Below are positions 32,850 through 40,123 of a DNA stretch of 40,123 bases, in pieces. Every line of letters starts with the position of its first letter. Within the stretch, counting starts at the first letter, position 1. The notes under the pieces were generated by a model. The model worked only from the letters and a program-made list of their open reading frames with translations. It had not been told where the DNA came from and made no database searches. Both the position numbers and the translations under genes were made by a program. The stretch lies in contig JAHJYW010000016.1 in NCBI GenBank assembly GCA_018827375.1, positions 1 through 40,123 on the forward strand, read 5' to 3'. Origin of the DNA: Alphaproteobacteria bacterium (GTDB lineage: Bacteria; Pseudomonadota; Alphaproteobacteria; Caulobacterales; Hyphomonadaceae).

Positions 32850-34039
32850 GCCCCCGGCGCATTCGTCCGATAGCCGAGTGACTTATAGGCGGCATCAATG
32901 AGCGGCTGCCCGCGATCGTTCAGCAGAAGGCCGCCGCCCATCTGGTTCATCGTATAGCTGAAGGCGAGACCGCATTCGGGGTCAGCAAAGCCGATGGAGC
33001 CACCGGCGCCGACATGACCGAACGCCTTGTCGCCCATGATGGCACTGGTGCCCGGGCCGAGGTTCAGCGCACGGTTATCCATGGACTTCATGAAGCCTGA
33101 GGCAAAGCGTGTTGGGATTAGCAGCGTCGCATCGCGCTGGGTGGCGGTCGACACCATGCTCATATTGGCGACCCGGTCTTTTGAGACGAGGCTGCCGTCA
33201 TTGCAGGCAAGCGGCGTGTACATGGCCACCTGGCCGCGCGCATTGGACAGGCCGCCACCGCCACCGATCTCTGCCGCCTGGCTCTTGCGATCGTTGAAGT
33301 CCCATCCGCCGCTGTTCATGAACGACTTGTGCTGGATCGAATCCGGCTCTGTCATCAGCTTGATTGTGAACTCGGTGGGCACATCGCCAGGCTGCGGCGC
33401 ATATGTGTGGATGGGCGCGATGTGCACATCCGCGTCTTCCGGCAGGCCGAGCCAGAATTTCGCACCTGTCTTTGCCGCCACCTCATCGCGGAAGAACGTG
33501 CCGAGCGACTTGCCTGAGACACGACGGACGAGTTCGCCGACCGTCCAGCCAAAGTTGATCATGTGATAACCGTTGCGCGTGCCCGGCTCCCAGAAGGCTT
33601 CCTCGTCCTCGAGGCGCTTGATCATATAGTCCCAGTCCGAGTAGCCGCCCGGCTTGACCGGATCGCGCAGCGTCGGCAGCGCGCTCTCATGGTTCAGCAT
33701 CATCTGGACAGTGGTCTTCTCTTTGCCGTTCTTGGCAAACTCCGGCCAGTAGTCCGCAACAAGAGCCGCCGGGTTCAACTCGCCCCGGTCGATCAGGATA
33801 TGGGCGCAGACGGAGGTCGCAGCCTTGGAGCATGAGAAGACGATCGAGATCGTATCTTCCTGCCAATCATCGCCTGTTTCCGGATTGGCCTTGCCGCCCC
33901 AGAGGTCAACAAGTGTCTCGCCATTTACCGACAGGCAGACCGACGCGCCGACCTCGCCCCGCTCGGCAAAATTGCGCTCGAACGCTTCCTTCAGCTCGGC
34001 AAATTTCGGATCGCAACTGCCCTTAACCGTTCCGGCCAT
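32837..34039 (-). CDS. EstB/class C beta-lactamase-like serine hydrolase
   Basis: A 400-residue hydrolase of the beta-lactamase/penicillin-binding-protein fold. The nucleophile motif is Ser69-Cys-Ser-Lys72 in FSCSKAATS. The tyrosine element appears in GYHMINFGWTVGELV, and the third motif region in GHVGAGGSIGFADPECGLAFSYTMNQMGGG. No signal peptide is seen, so it is probably cytoplasmic. This favours an EstB-like esterase or a peptidase-like enzyme over a secreted antibiotic beta-lactamase. The start follows a GGGAG ribosome-binding site. Its end overlaps the methyltransferase by 13 bases. Confidence 0.87.
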   Translation of the reverse strand: MAGTVKGSCDPKFAELKEAFERNFAERGEVGASVCLSVNGETLVDLWGGKANPETGDDWQEDTISIVFSCSKAATSVCAHILIDRGELNPAALVADYWPEFAKNGKEKTTVQMMLNHESALPTLRDPVKPGGYSDWDYMIKRLEDEEAFWEPGTRNGYHMINFGWTVGELVRRVSGKSLGTFFRDEVAAKTGAKFWLGLPEDADVHIAPIHTYAPQPGDVPTEFTIKLMTEPDSIQHKSFMNSGGWDFNDRKSQAAEIGGGGGLSNARGQVAMYTPLACNDGSLVSKDRVANMSMVSTATQRDATLLIPTRFASGFMKSMDNRALNLGPGTSAIMGDKAFGHVGAGGSIGFADPECGLAFSYTMNQMGGGLLLNDRGQPLIDAAYKSLGYRTNAPGAWVR

Positions 34040-34111
34040 TCGTATCTCTCCCTGATCATGTTCTGTTTTGCGGCGACTTTACCGGCCAAAACGAGAAAAG
34101 CGAGCCCAATG

Positions 34112-34143
34112 AAAAAGGCCGCCCTGCAGAGAGGACGGCCTTT
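34112..34143 (-). terminator. Rho-independent terminator of clpA
   Basis: An 11-base stem (34114-34124 with 34133-34143) and an 8-base loop. On the minus strand the one non-Watson-Crick pair is a G-U wobble and the stem runs into a T-run (TTTTTC). On the plus strand the same position is an A-C mismatch, so the minus orientation is right. It lies 27 bases beyond the clpA stop. Confidence 0.88.
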
Positions 34144-34170
34144 GTATCATTACGCGTGAAGCGGGGCCTA

Positions 34171-36486
34171 TCAGGCCGGTTCTTCGGCGTCGTCCTTCTT
34201 GGCCGAACGCTTCTTGGCAGGCTCGGCGACATATTTGAAGGCGAGCTTTTCCTCGTCCTTCTTGTCCACGTCGATCTTGACCACGCCGCCCTTCTGGAGC
34301 TTCCCGAAGAGGAGCTCCTCGGCCATCGGCTTCTTGACGTGCTCCTGGATTGTTCGGGCCAGTGGCCGCGCACCCATGTCGGGATCGAAGCCGCGCTTGG
34401 CCAGCCAGTCGCGGGCCGCCTTGGTGATTTCGATGGAGACGTTGCGATCTTCCAGCTGGACTTCCAGCTGCAGGATGAACTTCTCGACAACACGGTCGAT
34501 GATGGCCGGTGTCAGGCCGCCGAACGTGATCGTCGCATCGAGACGGTTGCGGAACTCCGGCGTGAACAGACGCTTGAGCGCCTCTTCCTGCTCGTCGTCC
34601 TTCTTGCCGCGACCAAAACCAATCGAGTTCTTGGAGGCATCCGAAGCGCCCGCGTTCGTTGTCATGATCAGGATGACATTGCGGAAGTCGACCTTGCGGC
34701 CGTTGGCATCCGTCAAAGCACCATTGTCCATGACCTGGAGCAGGATGTTGAACAGGTCCGGGTGGGCCTTTTCGATTTCGTCGAGCAGCAGCACGCAGTG
34801 CGGATGCTGGTCCACGCCATCTGTCAGCAGGCCACCTTCGTCATAACCGACATAGCCCGGAGGCGCGCCGATCAGGCGGGAAACAGTGTGCCGCTCCATG
34901 TATTCCGACATGTCGAAGCGCAGCATCTCGACGCCCATGATGGAGGCGAGCTGTTTGGCAACTTCGGTCTTGCCGACGCCGGTCGGGCCGGTGAACAGGT
35001 ACGAGCCGATTGGCTTGTTCGGTTCGCGCAGGCCAGCACGTGCCAGCTTGATCGCGGCCGAAAGCGCCGTAATGGCGGCATCCTGCCCAAACACGACACG
35101 CTGCAAATCCGTTTCCAGGGATTTCAGTGCAACGACGTCGTCGCTGGAAACCTGTTTCGGGGGGATGCGTGCAATCTTGGCGACCACGGCTTCCACATCC
35201 TTGATGCCAACCTGCTTCTTGCGCTTGTTGGCAGGCAGCAGCCACTGGGCCGCGCCGGCTTCGTCGATCACGTCGATCGCCTTGTCCGGCAGTTTCCGGT
35301 CTGTGATGTAGCGATCCGACAGCTCAACCGCCGCCTTGATGGCGTCATTGGTGTAGCGCAGGCCGTGGAAATCCTCGAAACGGGATTTCAGGCCCGTCAG
35401 GATTTTAATGGCGTCCGGCACAGTCGGTTCCACCACGTCGATTTTGCGGAACCGGCGGCTGAGCGCGCGGTCCTTCTCGAAGTGTTGTTTGTATTCCTTG
35501 AACGTCGTCGAGCCCATGCAGCGCAGGCCGCCATTCTGAAGCGCAGGCTTCAGCAGGTTCGAAGCGTCCATTGCGCCGCCGGACGTCGCGCCGGCGCCGA
35601 TGATCGTGTGGATTTCGTCGATGAACAGGATCGCTTTTTCCTGTTGCTCGAGTTCCTTCATGACGGACTTGAGGCGCTCCTCAAAGTCACCGCGATAGCG
35701 TGTGCCGGCGAGCAGAGCGCCCATGTCGAGGGACCAGATGATGGCTTCGTCGAGGATTTCCGGCGCGTCGCCATCGACAATGCGCTTGGCGAGGCCTTCG
35801 GCGATGGCCGTCTTGCCGACGCCCGGGTCACCCACGAGGATCGGGTTATTCTTGTTCCGGCGGCAGAGCACCTCGATACAGCGGTTCACTTCGGCGTCGC
35901 GGCCAATCAGTGGATCGATCTTGCCGGCGCGCGCCTTGGCATTGAGGTTGACGCAATAGGCATCAAGCGCCTCATGGCCCTGCTTGACGGCTTCTTCTTC
36001 ACCGCCTTCCGCACCGCGCGGGCTGGACGGACGGGACATGCCGGGCTGTTTCGCCACGCCATGCGAGATGAAGTTCACCGCATCGTAGCGGGTCATGTCC
36101 TGCTCCTGCAGGAAGTAGGCAGCGTGGCTTTCGCGTTCCGAGAAGATCGAAACCAGCACGTTCGCGCCCGTCACTTCATCGCGGCCCGAGCTTTCAACAT
36201 GAAGGATCGCGCGCTGCACAACGCGCTGGAACGCGGCTGTCGGCTGCACACGGCCTTCGCTTTCTTCGAGAATGAGGCTGGAAAGCTCTTCATCGATATA
36301 GCGAACCAGGTCAGCGGTCAGCGCTTCGATATCAACCTTGCAAGCGCCCATCACTTCGCGGGCATGCTCATCTTCCGTGAGGGCCAACAGGAGGTGCTCA
36401 AGCGTGGCATACTCATGGTCGCGTTCGGACGCGAGGGTGAGCGCCTTTTCGAGAGCGGTTTCGAGAGAGTGGGACAATCGTGGCAC
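34171..36486 (-). CDS. clpA: ATP-dependent Clp protease ATP-binding subunit ClpA
   Basis: ClpA, the AAA+ unfoldase that feeds substrates to ClpP. The 771-residue protein has the double Clp_N repeat (about 1-145), a Ser/Pro-Gly-Glu linker, and two ATPase modules. Walker [10 protein letters not shown] lies near residue 215 and GPTGVGKTE near residue 496; the Walker B motif is [20 protein letters not shown] in the first module. A C-terminal D2-small domain and a Lys/Ala-rich tail ([17 protein letters not shown]) end it. clpS lies 33 bases upstream and clpP is not in the window. The complete length agrees with the family. Confidence 0.97.
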   Translation of the reverse strand: MPRLSHSLETALEKALTLASERDHEYATLEHLLLALTEDEHAREVMGACKVDIEALTADLVRYIDEELSSLILEESEGRVQPTAAFQRVVQRAILHVESSGRDEVTGANVLVSIFSERESHAAYFLQEQDMTRYDAVNFISHGVAKQPGMSRPSSPRGAEGGEEEAVKQGHEALDAYCVNLNAKARAGKIDPLIGRDAEVNRCIEVLCRRNKNNPILVGDPGVGKTAIAEGLAKRIVDGDAPEILDEAIIWSLDMGALLAGTRYRGDFEERLKSVMKELEQQEKAILFIDEIHTIIGAGATSGGAMDASNLLKPALQNGGLRCMGSTTFKEYKQHFEKDRALSRRFRKIDVVEPTVPDAIKILTGLKSRFEDFHGLRYTNDAIKAAVELSDRYITDRKLPDKAIDVIDEAGAAQWLLPANKRKKQVGIKDVEAVVAKIARIPPKQVSSDDVVALKSLETDLQRVVFGQDAAITALSAAIKLARAGLREPNKPIGSYLFTGPTGVGKTEVAKQLASIMGVEMLRFDMSEYMERHTVSRLIGAPPGYVGYDEGGLLTDGVDQHPHCVLLLDEIEKAHPDLFNILLQVMDNGALTDANGRKVDFRNVILIMTTNAGASDASKNSIGFGRGKKDDEQEEALKRLFTPEFRNRLDATITFGGLTPAIIDRVVEKFILQLEVQLEDRNVSIEITKAARDWLAKRGFDPDMGARPLARTIQEHVKKPMAEELLFGKLQKGGVVKIDVDKKDEEKLAFKYVAEPAKKRSAKKDDAEEPA

Positions 36487-36519
36487 GTGTCAGACCTTTC
36501 AGGTCGGGGGTGATAAAAA

Positions 36520-36909
36520 TTAGTCGTCTTTCTCCATAACGCATTGGAGAGGGTGTTCATGGCGTTTGGCAAGGTCAAGCACCTGGGCGACTTTTGTTTC
36601 AGCCACTTCGTAGGTGTAGACCCCGCACAGCCCCACGCCCTTCTGGTGGACATGCAGCATGATCCGGGTCGCCTGTTCGCGCGAGCGATTGAAATATCGC
36701 TCCAGAATGTACACGACGAACTCCATTGGGGTGTAGTCGTCGTTGAGCAGCAGAACCCGGTAAAGCGAGGGCTTTTTCGTCTTGATCCGTGTCTGGGTGA
36801 CGATATCGACACCGATACCATTGCCACCGCCTGGCGGCGTTCCCGCCGGTGGCCCCGGCAGGTTCGGATCGCTCATCCGGACGTGTTCAGACAATTCGCT
36901 CATGACCAT
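36520..36909 (-). CDS. clpS: ATP-dependent Clp protease adaptor ClpS
   Basis: ClpS, the N-end-rule adaptor that delivers substrates to ClpA. The family core is intact: [44 protein letters not shown], then [13 protein letters not shown]. The DD and the M/V positions line the pocket for bulky N-terminal residues. The N-terminus has an unusual Pro/Gly linker ([19 protein letters not shown]). The frame opens as far up as 36993. The ATG at 36909 is chosen because AGGAA lies 10 bases before it and it does not overlap the next gene; ATGs at 36903 and 36876 remain possible. It lies directly upstream of clpA. Confidence 0.93.
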   Translation of the reverse strand: MVMSELSEHVRMSDPNLPGPPAGTPPGGGNGIGVDIVTQTRIKTKKPSLYRVLLLNDDYTPMEFVVYILERYFNRSREQATRIMLHVHQKGVGLCGVYTYEVAETKVAQVLDLAKRHEHPLQCVMEKDD

Positions 36910-36973
36910 AAGATATACGTTCCTGCGTGAGTTTGAAGGGACCATGCGACGCAAAAGCATGTCATGCCTGCTT

Positions 36974-37384
36974 TTAGGGCATCGCAAGCGCACTGAGGAG
37001 TGCGTTCACCCGCTTCCCATTCGTCCCCAGATCCGAGTAACCGATGCGCGAACGTGAGTATACCGCGAGCGTCGATTGCGCGTCATGTGCCTCCACAGGC
37101 ATCACAAGTATGTCCACGTCATCCTTGAACTTCAGGAATTTCGTGACGGCGATGAAACTGATCCGGCCCGTCGATGGATCGGATGCCTTTATCTTCCAGT
37201 CGTCACGGGCGCCGATCATCTCCATGACATCCGTAAACAGGGCGTCAGGTGTGCGGTCATAGACAGGGGAGGATTCGTCAGGCAGCGCGGCGTCGATAAA
37301 GCCGTCAGGTGCAACGAGCCAGTTATTTGGCTTGGCCGGACGTTTGAAAGTCGTGAAGTCGATAAAATCGGTCATGAGAACCAT
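36974..37384 (-). CDS. DUF1499 family protein
   Basis: A 136-residue protein of the DUF1499 family, with no assigned function. The pattern [37 protein letters not shown] block and [20 protein letters not shown] are typical; the final region is the usual family signature. No signal peptide or span is seen in the shorter form. The frame extends to 37450, but the phasin terminator lies at 37437-37465, so the true start is probably 37384 or 37375. The gene is upstream of clpS on the same strand. Confidence 0.85.
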   Translation of the reverse strand: MVLMTDFIDFTTFKRPAKPNNWLVAPDGFIDAALPDESSPVYDRTPDALFTDVMEMIGARDDWKIKASDPSTGRISFIAVTKFLKFKDDVDILVMPVEAHDAQSTLAVYSRSRIGYSDLGTNGKRVNALLSALAMP

Positions 37385-37436
37385 GGTAATCTGCTTCAGG
37401 GCAGATGCCACACGAAAAACATGTCCCGCATAAACA

Positions 37437-37465
37437 AAGAGCCGGACCATTCAGGCCCGGCTCTT
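37437..37465 (-). terminator. Rho-independent terminator of the phasin gene
   Basis: Nine-base arms (AAGAGCCGG with CCGGCTCTT) around an 11-base loop, followed on the minus strand by TTGTTTAT. It begins 53 bases past the phasin stop. The T-run is not perfect, but the stem is strong. It separates the phasin transcript from DUF1499-clpS-clpA. Confidence 0.7.
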
Positions 37466-37518
37466 CATTTACTCACGCGACAGTCGGACGGCGTGGACTC
37501 CGTCTTGACCTGAATGAG

Positions 37519-37959
37519 TTATTTGGTTGCCCAGACTTTCGTGAAAGGCTTGGCCGCATCGCGCCATGCGAGCATGCAAAGCTCAGCCTGTGCGCTCATC
37601 TCGGACGAATAGGCCGAGAACATTGATTTTGCGAAACCGGTCTGGATTTCAACGACCTTGCGCGGGTCTTTCGCGCTGGTCATGGCCTGGGTCGCTTCAA
37701 CGCTCTGCTCAAGCGTGCGCGTGAAGAAGTCCACGTTACGGCTGCCGATGGTGCGCATGACCTCCGTCGAAGCAGACGCCTGCTCTGCCATCTTCTTCAT
37801 GCCGTCTTCAGCGTAGATGCCGAACTTGCTGGCCATGTCAGATACTTTTTCCATGCCGTCATCCAGCATTTTGGTCGCGGCTTCCGTCGCATGTGCCTCG
37901 GCTTTAGCAGCCTTTGGGGCGGTTTTGGACTTGGGAGCTGAATTTGTTGACTTGGCCAT
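37519..37959 (-). CDS. phasin family protein
   Basis: A 146-residue protein of the Phasin_2 type, which coats polyhydroxyalkanoate granules in many Alphaproteobacteria. A Lys/Ala/Ser-rich N-terminus (about residues 1-25) leads into an amphipathic helical body, for example YAEDGMKKMAEQASASTEVMRTIGSRNVDFF and FAKSMFSAYSSEMSAQAELC. It is chosen to start at 37959 by an AGGA ribosome-binding site 9 bases upstream; the longer frame has no such site and a poor N-terminus. No phaC or phaR gene is in the window, so granule association is inferred from the family. It is divergent from the carboxypeptidase. Confidence 0.85.
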   Translation of the reverse strand: MAKSTNSAPKSKTAPKAAKAEAHATEAATKMLDDGMEKVSDMASKFGIYAEDGMKKMAEQASASTEVMRTIGSRNVDFFTRTLEQSVEATQAMTSAKDPRKVVEIQTGFAKSMFSAYSSEMSAQAELCMLAWRDAAKPFTKVWATK

Positions 37960-38014
37960 GGGACGTATCCTTTTTCCTCGTGTTCTCTCTATATGGGCGA
38001 TTTTTTTCGCTTTC

Positions 38015-38042
38015 GCAACATAATTTGTGCGCTGCAACATAA
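38015..38042 (-). repeat. direct repeat in the phasin promoter region
   Basis: GCAACATAA occurs at 38015-38023 and again at 38034-38042, 19 bases apart start to start, about two helical turns. It lies 56-83 bases upstream of the phasin start on its side. A TGC/GCA-rich stretch runs alongside. Phasin genes in other Alphaproteobacteria are controlled by PhaR at TGC-containing sites, so this may be a binding region, but the match is not exact. Confidence 0.35.
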
Positions 38043-38106
38043 GCAATCCTGCACGCTTTTTGCACAGAGACCCAAGGATTGCCAAAATTTGATGACTTCG
38101 CCTGTG

Positions 38107-38122
38107 TTAAGGTGTGGTCAAC
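38107..38122 (+). promoter_or_regulatory. near-match to a CtrA box before the carboxypeptidase
   Basis: TTAA-N7-TCAAC agrees at all but one defined base with the extended CtrA consensus TTAA-N7-TTAAC, about 70 bases upstream of the carboxypeptidase start. The gene makes sense as a cell-cycle target in Caulobacterales-type bacteria, but a one-mismatch site can arise by chance. Confidence 0.3.
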
Positions 38123-38190
38123 GCATTTTTGGGACTCTATCGTAAACCTTGGGCGGTTCGGGGTTCATACTTTCGCGGAGGTAGACCACA

Positions 38191-39417
38191 ATGAGACAGC
38201 ATACTTGGGGCTTGGCGATCCGTACGCTCGCCGTGGCGGCGATGCTCGTTGTAACTGGCCTCAGTGCGCCAGCGGCCTTCGCCGAGAAGTACGCCTCCAT
38301 TGTGATCGACACAGAAACCCACGAAGTTCTCCACGCCCGCAACGCCGATGCCCCCCGCTATCCAGCGTCCCTGACCAAGGTCATGACGCTCTATATGCTG
38401 TTTGATGCGATCAATGCCGGCGACGTATCGGTCGACGAGAAACTCACCGTGTCACGCTTCGCCGCAAGCCAGGCGCCTTCAAATCTCAAGCTGAAGCCCG
38501 GTTCGACGATCAGTGTCAGCGATGCGATCGGCGCGCTTGTCACGAAATCAGCCAATGACGTGGCCGTTGTTGTTGCCGAGCGTCTCGGCGGCACGGAAAG
38601 TCGCTTTGCCCAGTTGATGACTGTCAAAGCCAAGAGCCTCGGCATGCCGAACACCCGTTTCGTGAACGCATCCGGCCTGCCCGATGATCGCCAGCTCACC
38701 ACAGCACGTGACCTCGCCGTTCTGGCCGAGGCCATGATCGACGACCATGGCGAGGCCTATCATCACTTCTCGCGGCCACGCTTCAGCTGGGCCGGCAAGA
38801 CCTACAAAAATCACAATGAACTGCTCGAAACAGTCGACGGCGTCGATGGTATCAAGACCGGGTACACGCGCGCTTCGGGCTTCAACCTGATGACCTCGGC
38901 CAAGCGTGACGGTCATCGCATTGTCGCCATCATGCTGGGCGGCAGCACCTCGAAGTCGCGTAACGCACATGTCGCCTCGCTCGTCGAAGCCGCTTTCAAG
39001 AGCTACGAACTTCCAGCTGATCCGGCCGATCCAGATCGTCGCCTGCAGATCGCCTTCTCAGAGTTCAACACGACAACCGCCAATCCGAATGGCGCAGCCG
39101 TACCGATGCTGAATGGCAAGCCCCTTGGCACGATCCAGCCAGCCGCATCGCCGCTACGCGGCCTGACAACCATCACGAAGGCACCTGCCAAAAAAGTGGA
39201 AGAGGTCGTCGAAGCAAGTGTGGAAACGGATGAGGAAACCGCCGAAGAGGCCAGCGAGATTCTGATGGCAGATGCCGGACCGGCAGCCGAAGAAGCGATG
39301 GAGTTCGAGCAAGGTGATGCCACGCCGACCAGCTTTGTCGGCGCCACGGTTGTCATTCCCGCAGGCCGCCCTGCCTTTACGGTCAACGAGTACGAAGCCC
39401 GCCAGTTCGGCAACTAG
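38191..39417 (+). CDS. D-alanyl-D-alanine carboxypeptidase (S11)
   Basis: A 408-residue penicillin-binding protein of the S11 type, which trims the terminal D-Ala of peptidoglycan stems. A signal peptide (cleavage near Ala31-Glu32) is followed by the three motifs: Ser60-Leu-Thr-Lys63, Ser120-Ala-Asn122 and Lys222-Thr-Gly224. The C-terminal part is unusual. After about residue 325 comes an acidic Glu/Ala-rich stretch (EEVVEASVETDEETAEEA) and then a short hydrophobic and basic end, rather than the usual amphipathic anchor or a SPOR domain. A GGAGG ribosome-binding site is upstream. It probably precedes the KdsD gene as an envelope pair. Confidence 0.93.
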   Translation: MRQHTWGLAIRTLAVAAMLVVTGLSAPAAFAEKYASIVIDTETHEVLHARNADAPRYPASLTKVMTLYMLFDAINAGDVSVDEKLTVSRFAASQAPSNLKLKPGSTISVSDAIGALVTKSANDVAVVVAERLGGTESRFAQLMTVKAKSLGMPNTRFVNASGLPDDRQLTTARDLAVLAEAMIDDHGEAYHHFSRPRFSWAGKTYKNHNELLETVDGVDGIKTGYTRASGFNLMTSAKRDGHRIVAIMLGGSTSKSRNAHVASLVEAAFKSYELPADPADPDRRLQIAFSEFNTTTANPNGAAVPMLNGKPLGTIQPAASPLRGLTTITKAPAKKVEEVVEASVETDEETAEEASEILMADAGPAAEEAMEFEQGDATPTSFVGATVVIPAGRPAFTVNEYEARQFGN

Positions 39418-39506
39418 CCTCAGAGGCAGCCGAACACACGCCCAAGGCTTGACGAACCCTCCCATTCGGGCAGACGCCTGTGCGCAAAGCCTTTAGGGAG
39501 TCGTCC

Positions 39507-40123
39507 TTGAAAACCGAAACAGAGATCGAGCTTGCGCGTAACGTGATCCGCATCGAGCGGGACGCGCTGGAGAAACTGGAAGCCGGCATTGATGAGACCA
39601 TCATCCGGGCGGCAGACCTCGTCATGGCGACCGACCGCTATGTGATCGTCGCCGGCGTCGGAAAATCCGGTCATATCGGCCAGAAAATCGCTGCCAGCCT
39701 TGCCTCCACAGGCACACCCTCCTTCTTCCTCCACCCGACCGAGGCCAGCCATGGCGACCTCGGCATGATCGTGCCGGGCTCTGTTTTGCTGGCCATCTCG
39801 TATTCCGGCGAAAGCCGCGAAATGGTCGATCTCCTGCGCTATTGCCGGGGCAATTCCATCCCTGTGATCGGCATGACCCGCGCACCCGATTCGACCCTCG
39901 GCCGCCTGTCGGACGTCGTCCTGCACATGCCGACTGTCGCAGAAGCCTGCCCGAATGGCCTCGCACCGACTTCGTCCACCACAATGGCGCTTGCCCTTGG
40001 CGACGCGCTGACCATCCTCCTGATGGACCGGCGCGGCTTCAGCCGGGAAGACTTCGGCTCGCGTCACCCAGGCGGCAAGCTTGGGCGCTCACTGCAAACG
40101 GCAGGTGACTATGTTGCCGACCG
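39507..40123 (+). CDS. kdsD: arabinose-5-phosphate isomerase, partial (KpsF/KdsD type)
   Basis: The first 205 residues of a sugar isomerase of the KpsF/GutQ/KdsD family; the rest lies beyond the window. It makes D-arabinose-5-phosphate, the sugar consumed by KdsA in KDO synthesis. The SIS fold is visible in VIVAGVGKSGHIGQKIAAS, SYSGESREMV and the catalytic-histidine region (HGD and SRHPGGKLGRSL). The start is TTG at 39507, with TAGGGAG 6 bases upstream. The usual C-terminal CBS pair would fall outside the window. KdsD, KpsF and GutQ cannot be separated from this part; kdsA at 29357 supports a biosynthetic role. Confidence 0.9.
   Translation, partial: MKTETEIELARNVIRIERDALEKLEAGIDETIIRAADLVMATDRYVIVAGVGKSGHIGQKIAASLASTGTPSFFLHPTEASHGDLGMIVPGSVLLAISYSGESREMVDLLRYCRGNSIPVIGMTRAPDSTLGRLSDVVLHMPTVAEACPNGLAPTSSTTMALALGDALTILLMDRRGFSREDFGSRHPGGKLGRSLQTAGDYVAD

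Noticed and set aside
34156..36513. A 785-codon open frame on the plus strand opposite clpA, longer than clpA itself.
   Set aside because: clpA is certain from its motifs. The opposing frame has no recognisable domain and its openness follows from GC-rich codon use. Similar antisense frames lie opposite der, the oxidoreductase and panB/yfgM.
36910..36993. Longer ClpS start at 36993.
   Set aside because: It would overlap the DUF1499 gene and add a basic, non-conserved N-terminus; the ATG at 36909 has an AGGAA at 10 bases.
1..40123. Search for tRNA genes, CRISPR arrays, insertion sequences, att sites and toxin-antitoxin pairs.
   Set aside because: No cloverleaf-like segment, regular repeat-spacer pattern, transposase or long terminal inverted repeat was seen on either strand by reading; this is not a computed negative.

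Overview
The window is a gene-dense, GC-rich stretch of an alphaproteobacterial chromosome. I support about 45 protein genes, all housekeeping or envelope-related. I recognise no tRNA, rRNA, insertion sequence, phage gene or CRISPR array. The pointers to Alphaproteobacteria are radA-cvpA-purF; a long two-domain dCTP deaminase beside metZ and apaG; a panB-TPR-bamB-der series; a small phasin; and KDO synthesis genes. A Caulobacterales/Hyphomonadaceae-like organism fits best, but this rests on gene content and order, not on a search.

Layout. 1-5700 is mostly plus strand: a small membrane protein, a DUF486 protein, radA, cvpA, purF, an SDR, a GNAT acetyltransferase and a DUF3088 CxxC protein. 5700-12330 holds two unrecognised lipoproteins, a PKHD hydroxylase behind a Fur-like palindrome, dcd/metZ/apaG and a quinone-oxidoreductase-like enzyme. 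12331-16920 is a minus-strand series read panB, TPR membrane protein, bamB, der. 16983-21511 has DUF805, NnrU, a sulfotransferase, an acyl-CoA dehydrogenase, a ThiO-like oxidase and a small orphan gene. 21714-25413 is a three-gene ferric-iron ABC importer whose binding protein looks like a lipoprotein. 25507-28908 has a BepA-like M48 protease, a DsbA-family protein, ArfB and an RcnB-like Arg/Asp-rich protein ending in a strong terminator. 28909-29356 is the one long stretch without a conventional gene. It holds a 26-codon micro-ORF whose ribosome-binding site is a 14-base exact complement of the 16S rRNA tail, followed by hairpins and a second terminator. kdsA, a pseudouridine synthase and an MscS channel follow, then a methyltransferase and an EstB-like hydrolase. 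clpA/clpS, DUF1499 and a phasin come next, then a D-Ala-D-Ala carboxypeptidase and the start of kdsD/kpsF, cut by the window edge.

Functional threads. Envelope building and quality control recur: bamB, the M48 protease, the DsbA-like protein, kdsA, kdsD and the carboxypeptidase. Iron is a second theme: the fbp-type importer, the iron-dependent PKHD hydroxylase and two related Fur-like sites. Protein quality control is the third (clpA, clpS, arfB, the M48 protease).

The best candidate for something undescribed is the micro-ORF and RNA module upstream of kdsA. The rest reads as ordinary core genome with several untested regulatory palindromes. All family assignments come from reading the translated sequence, not from searches.
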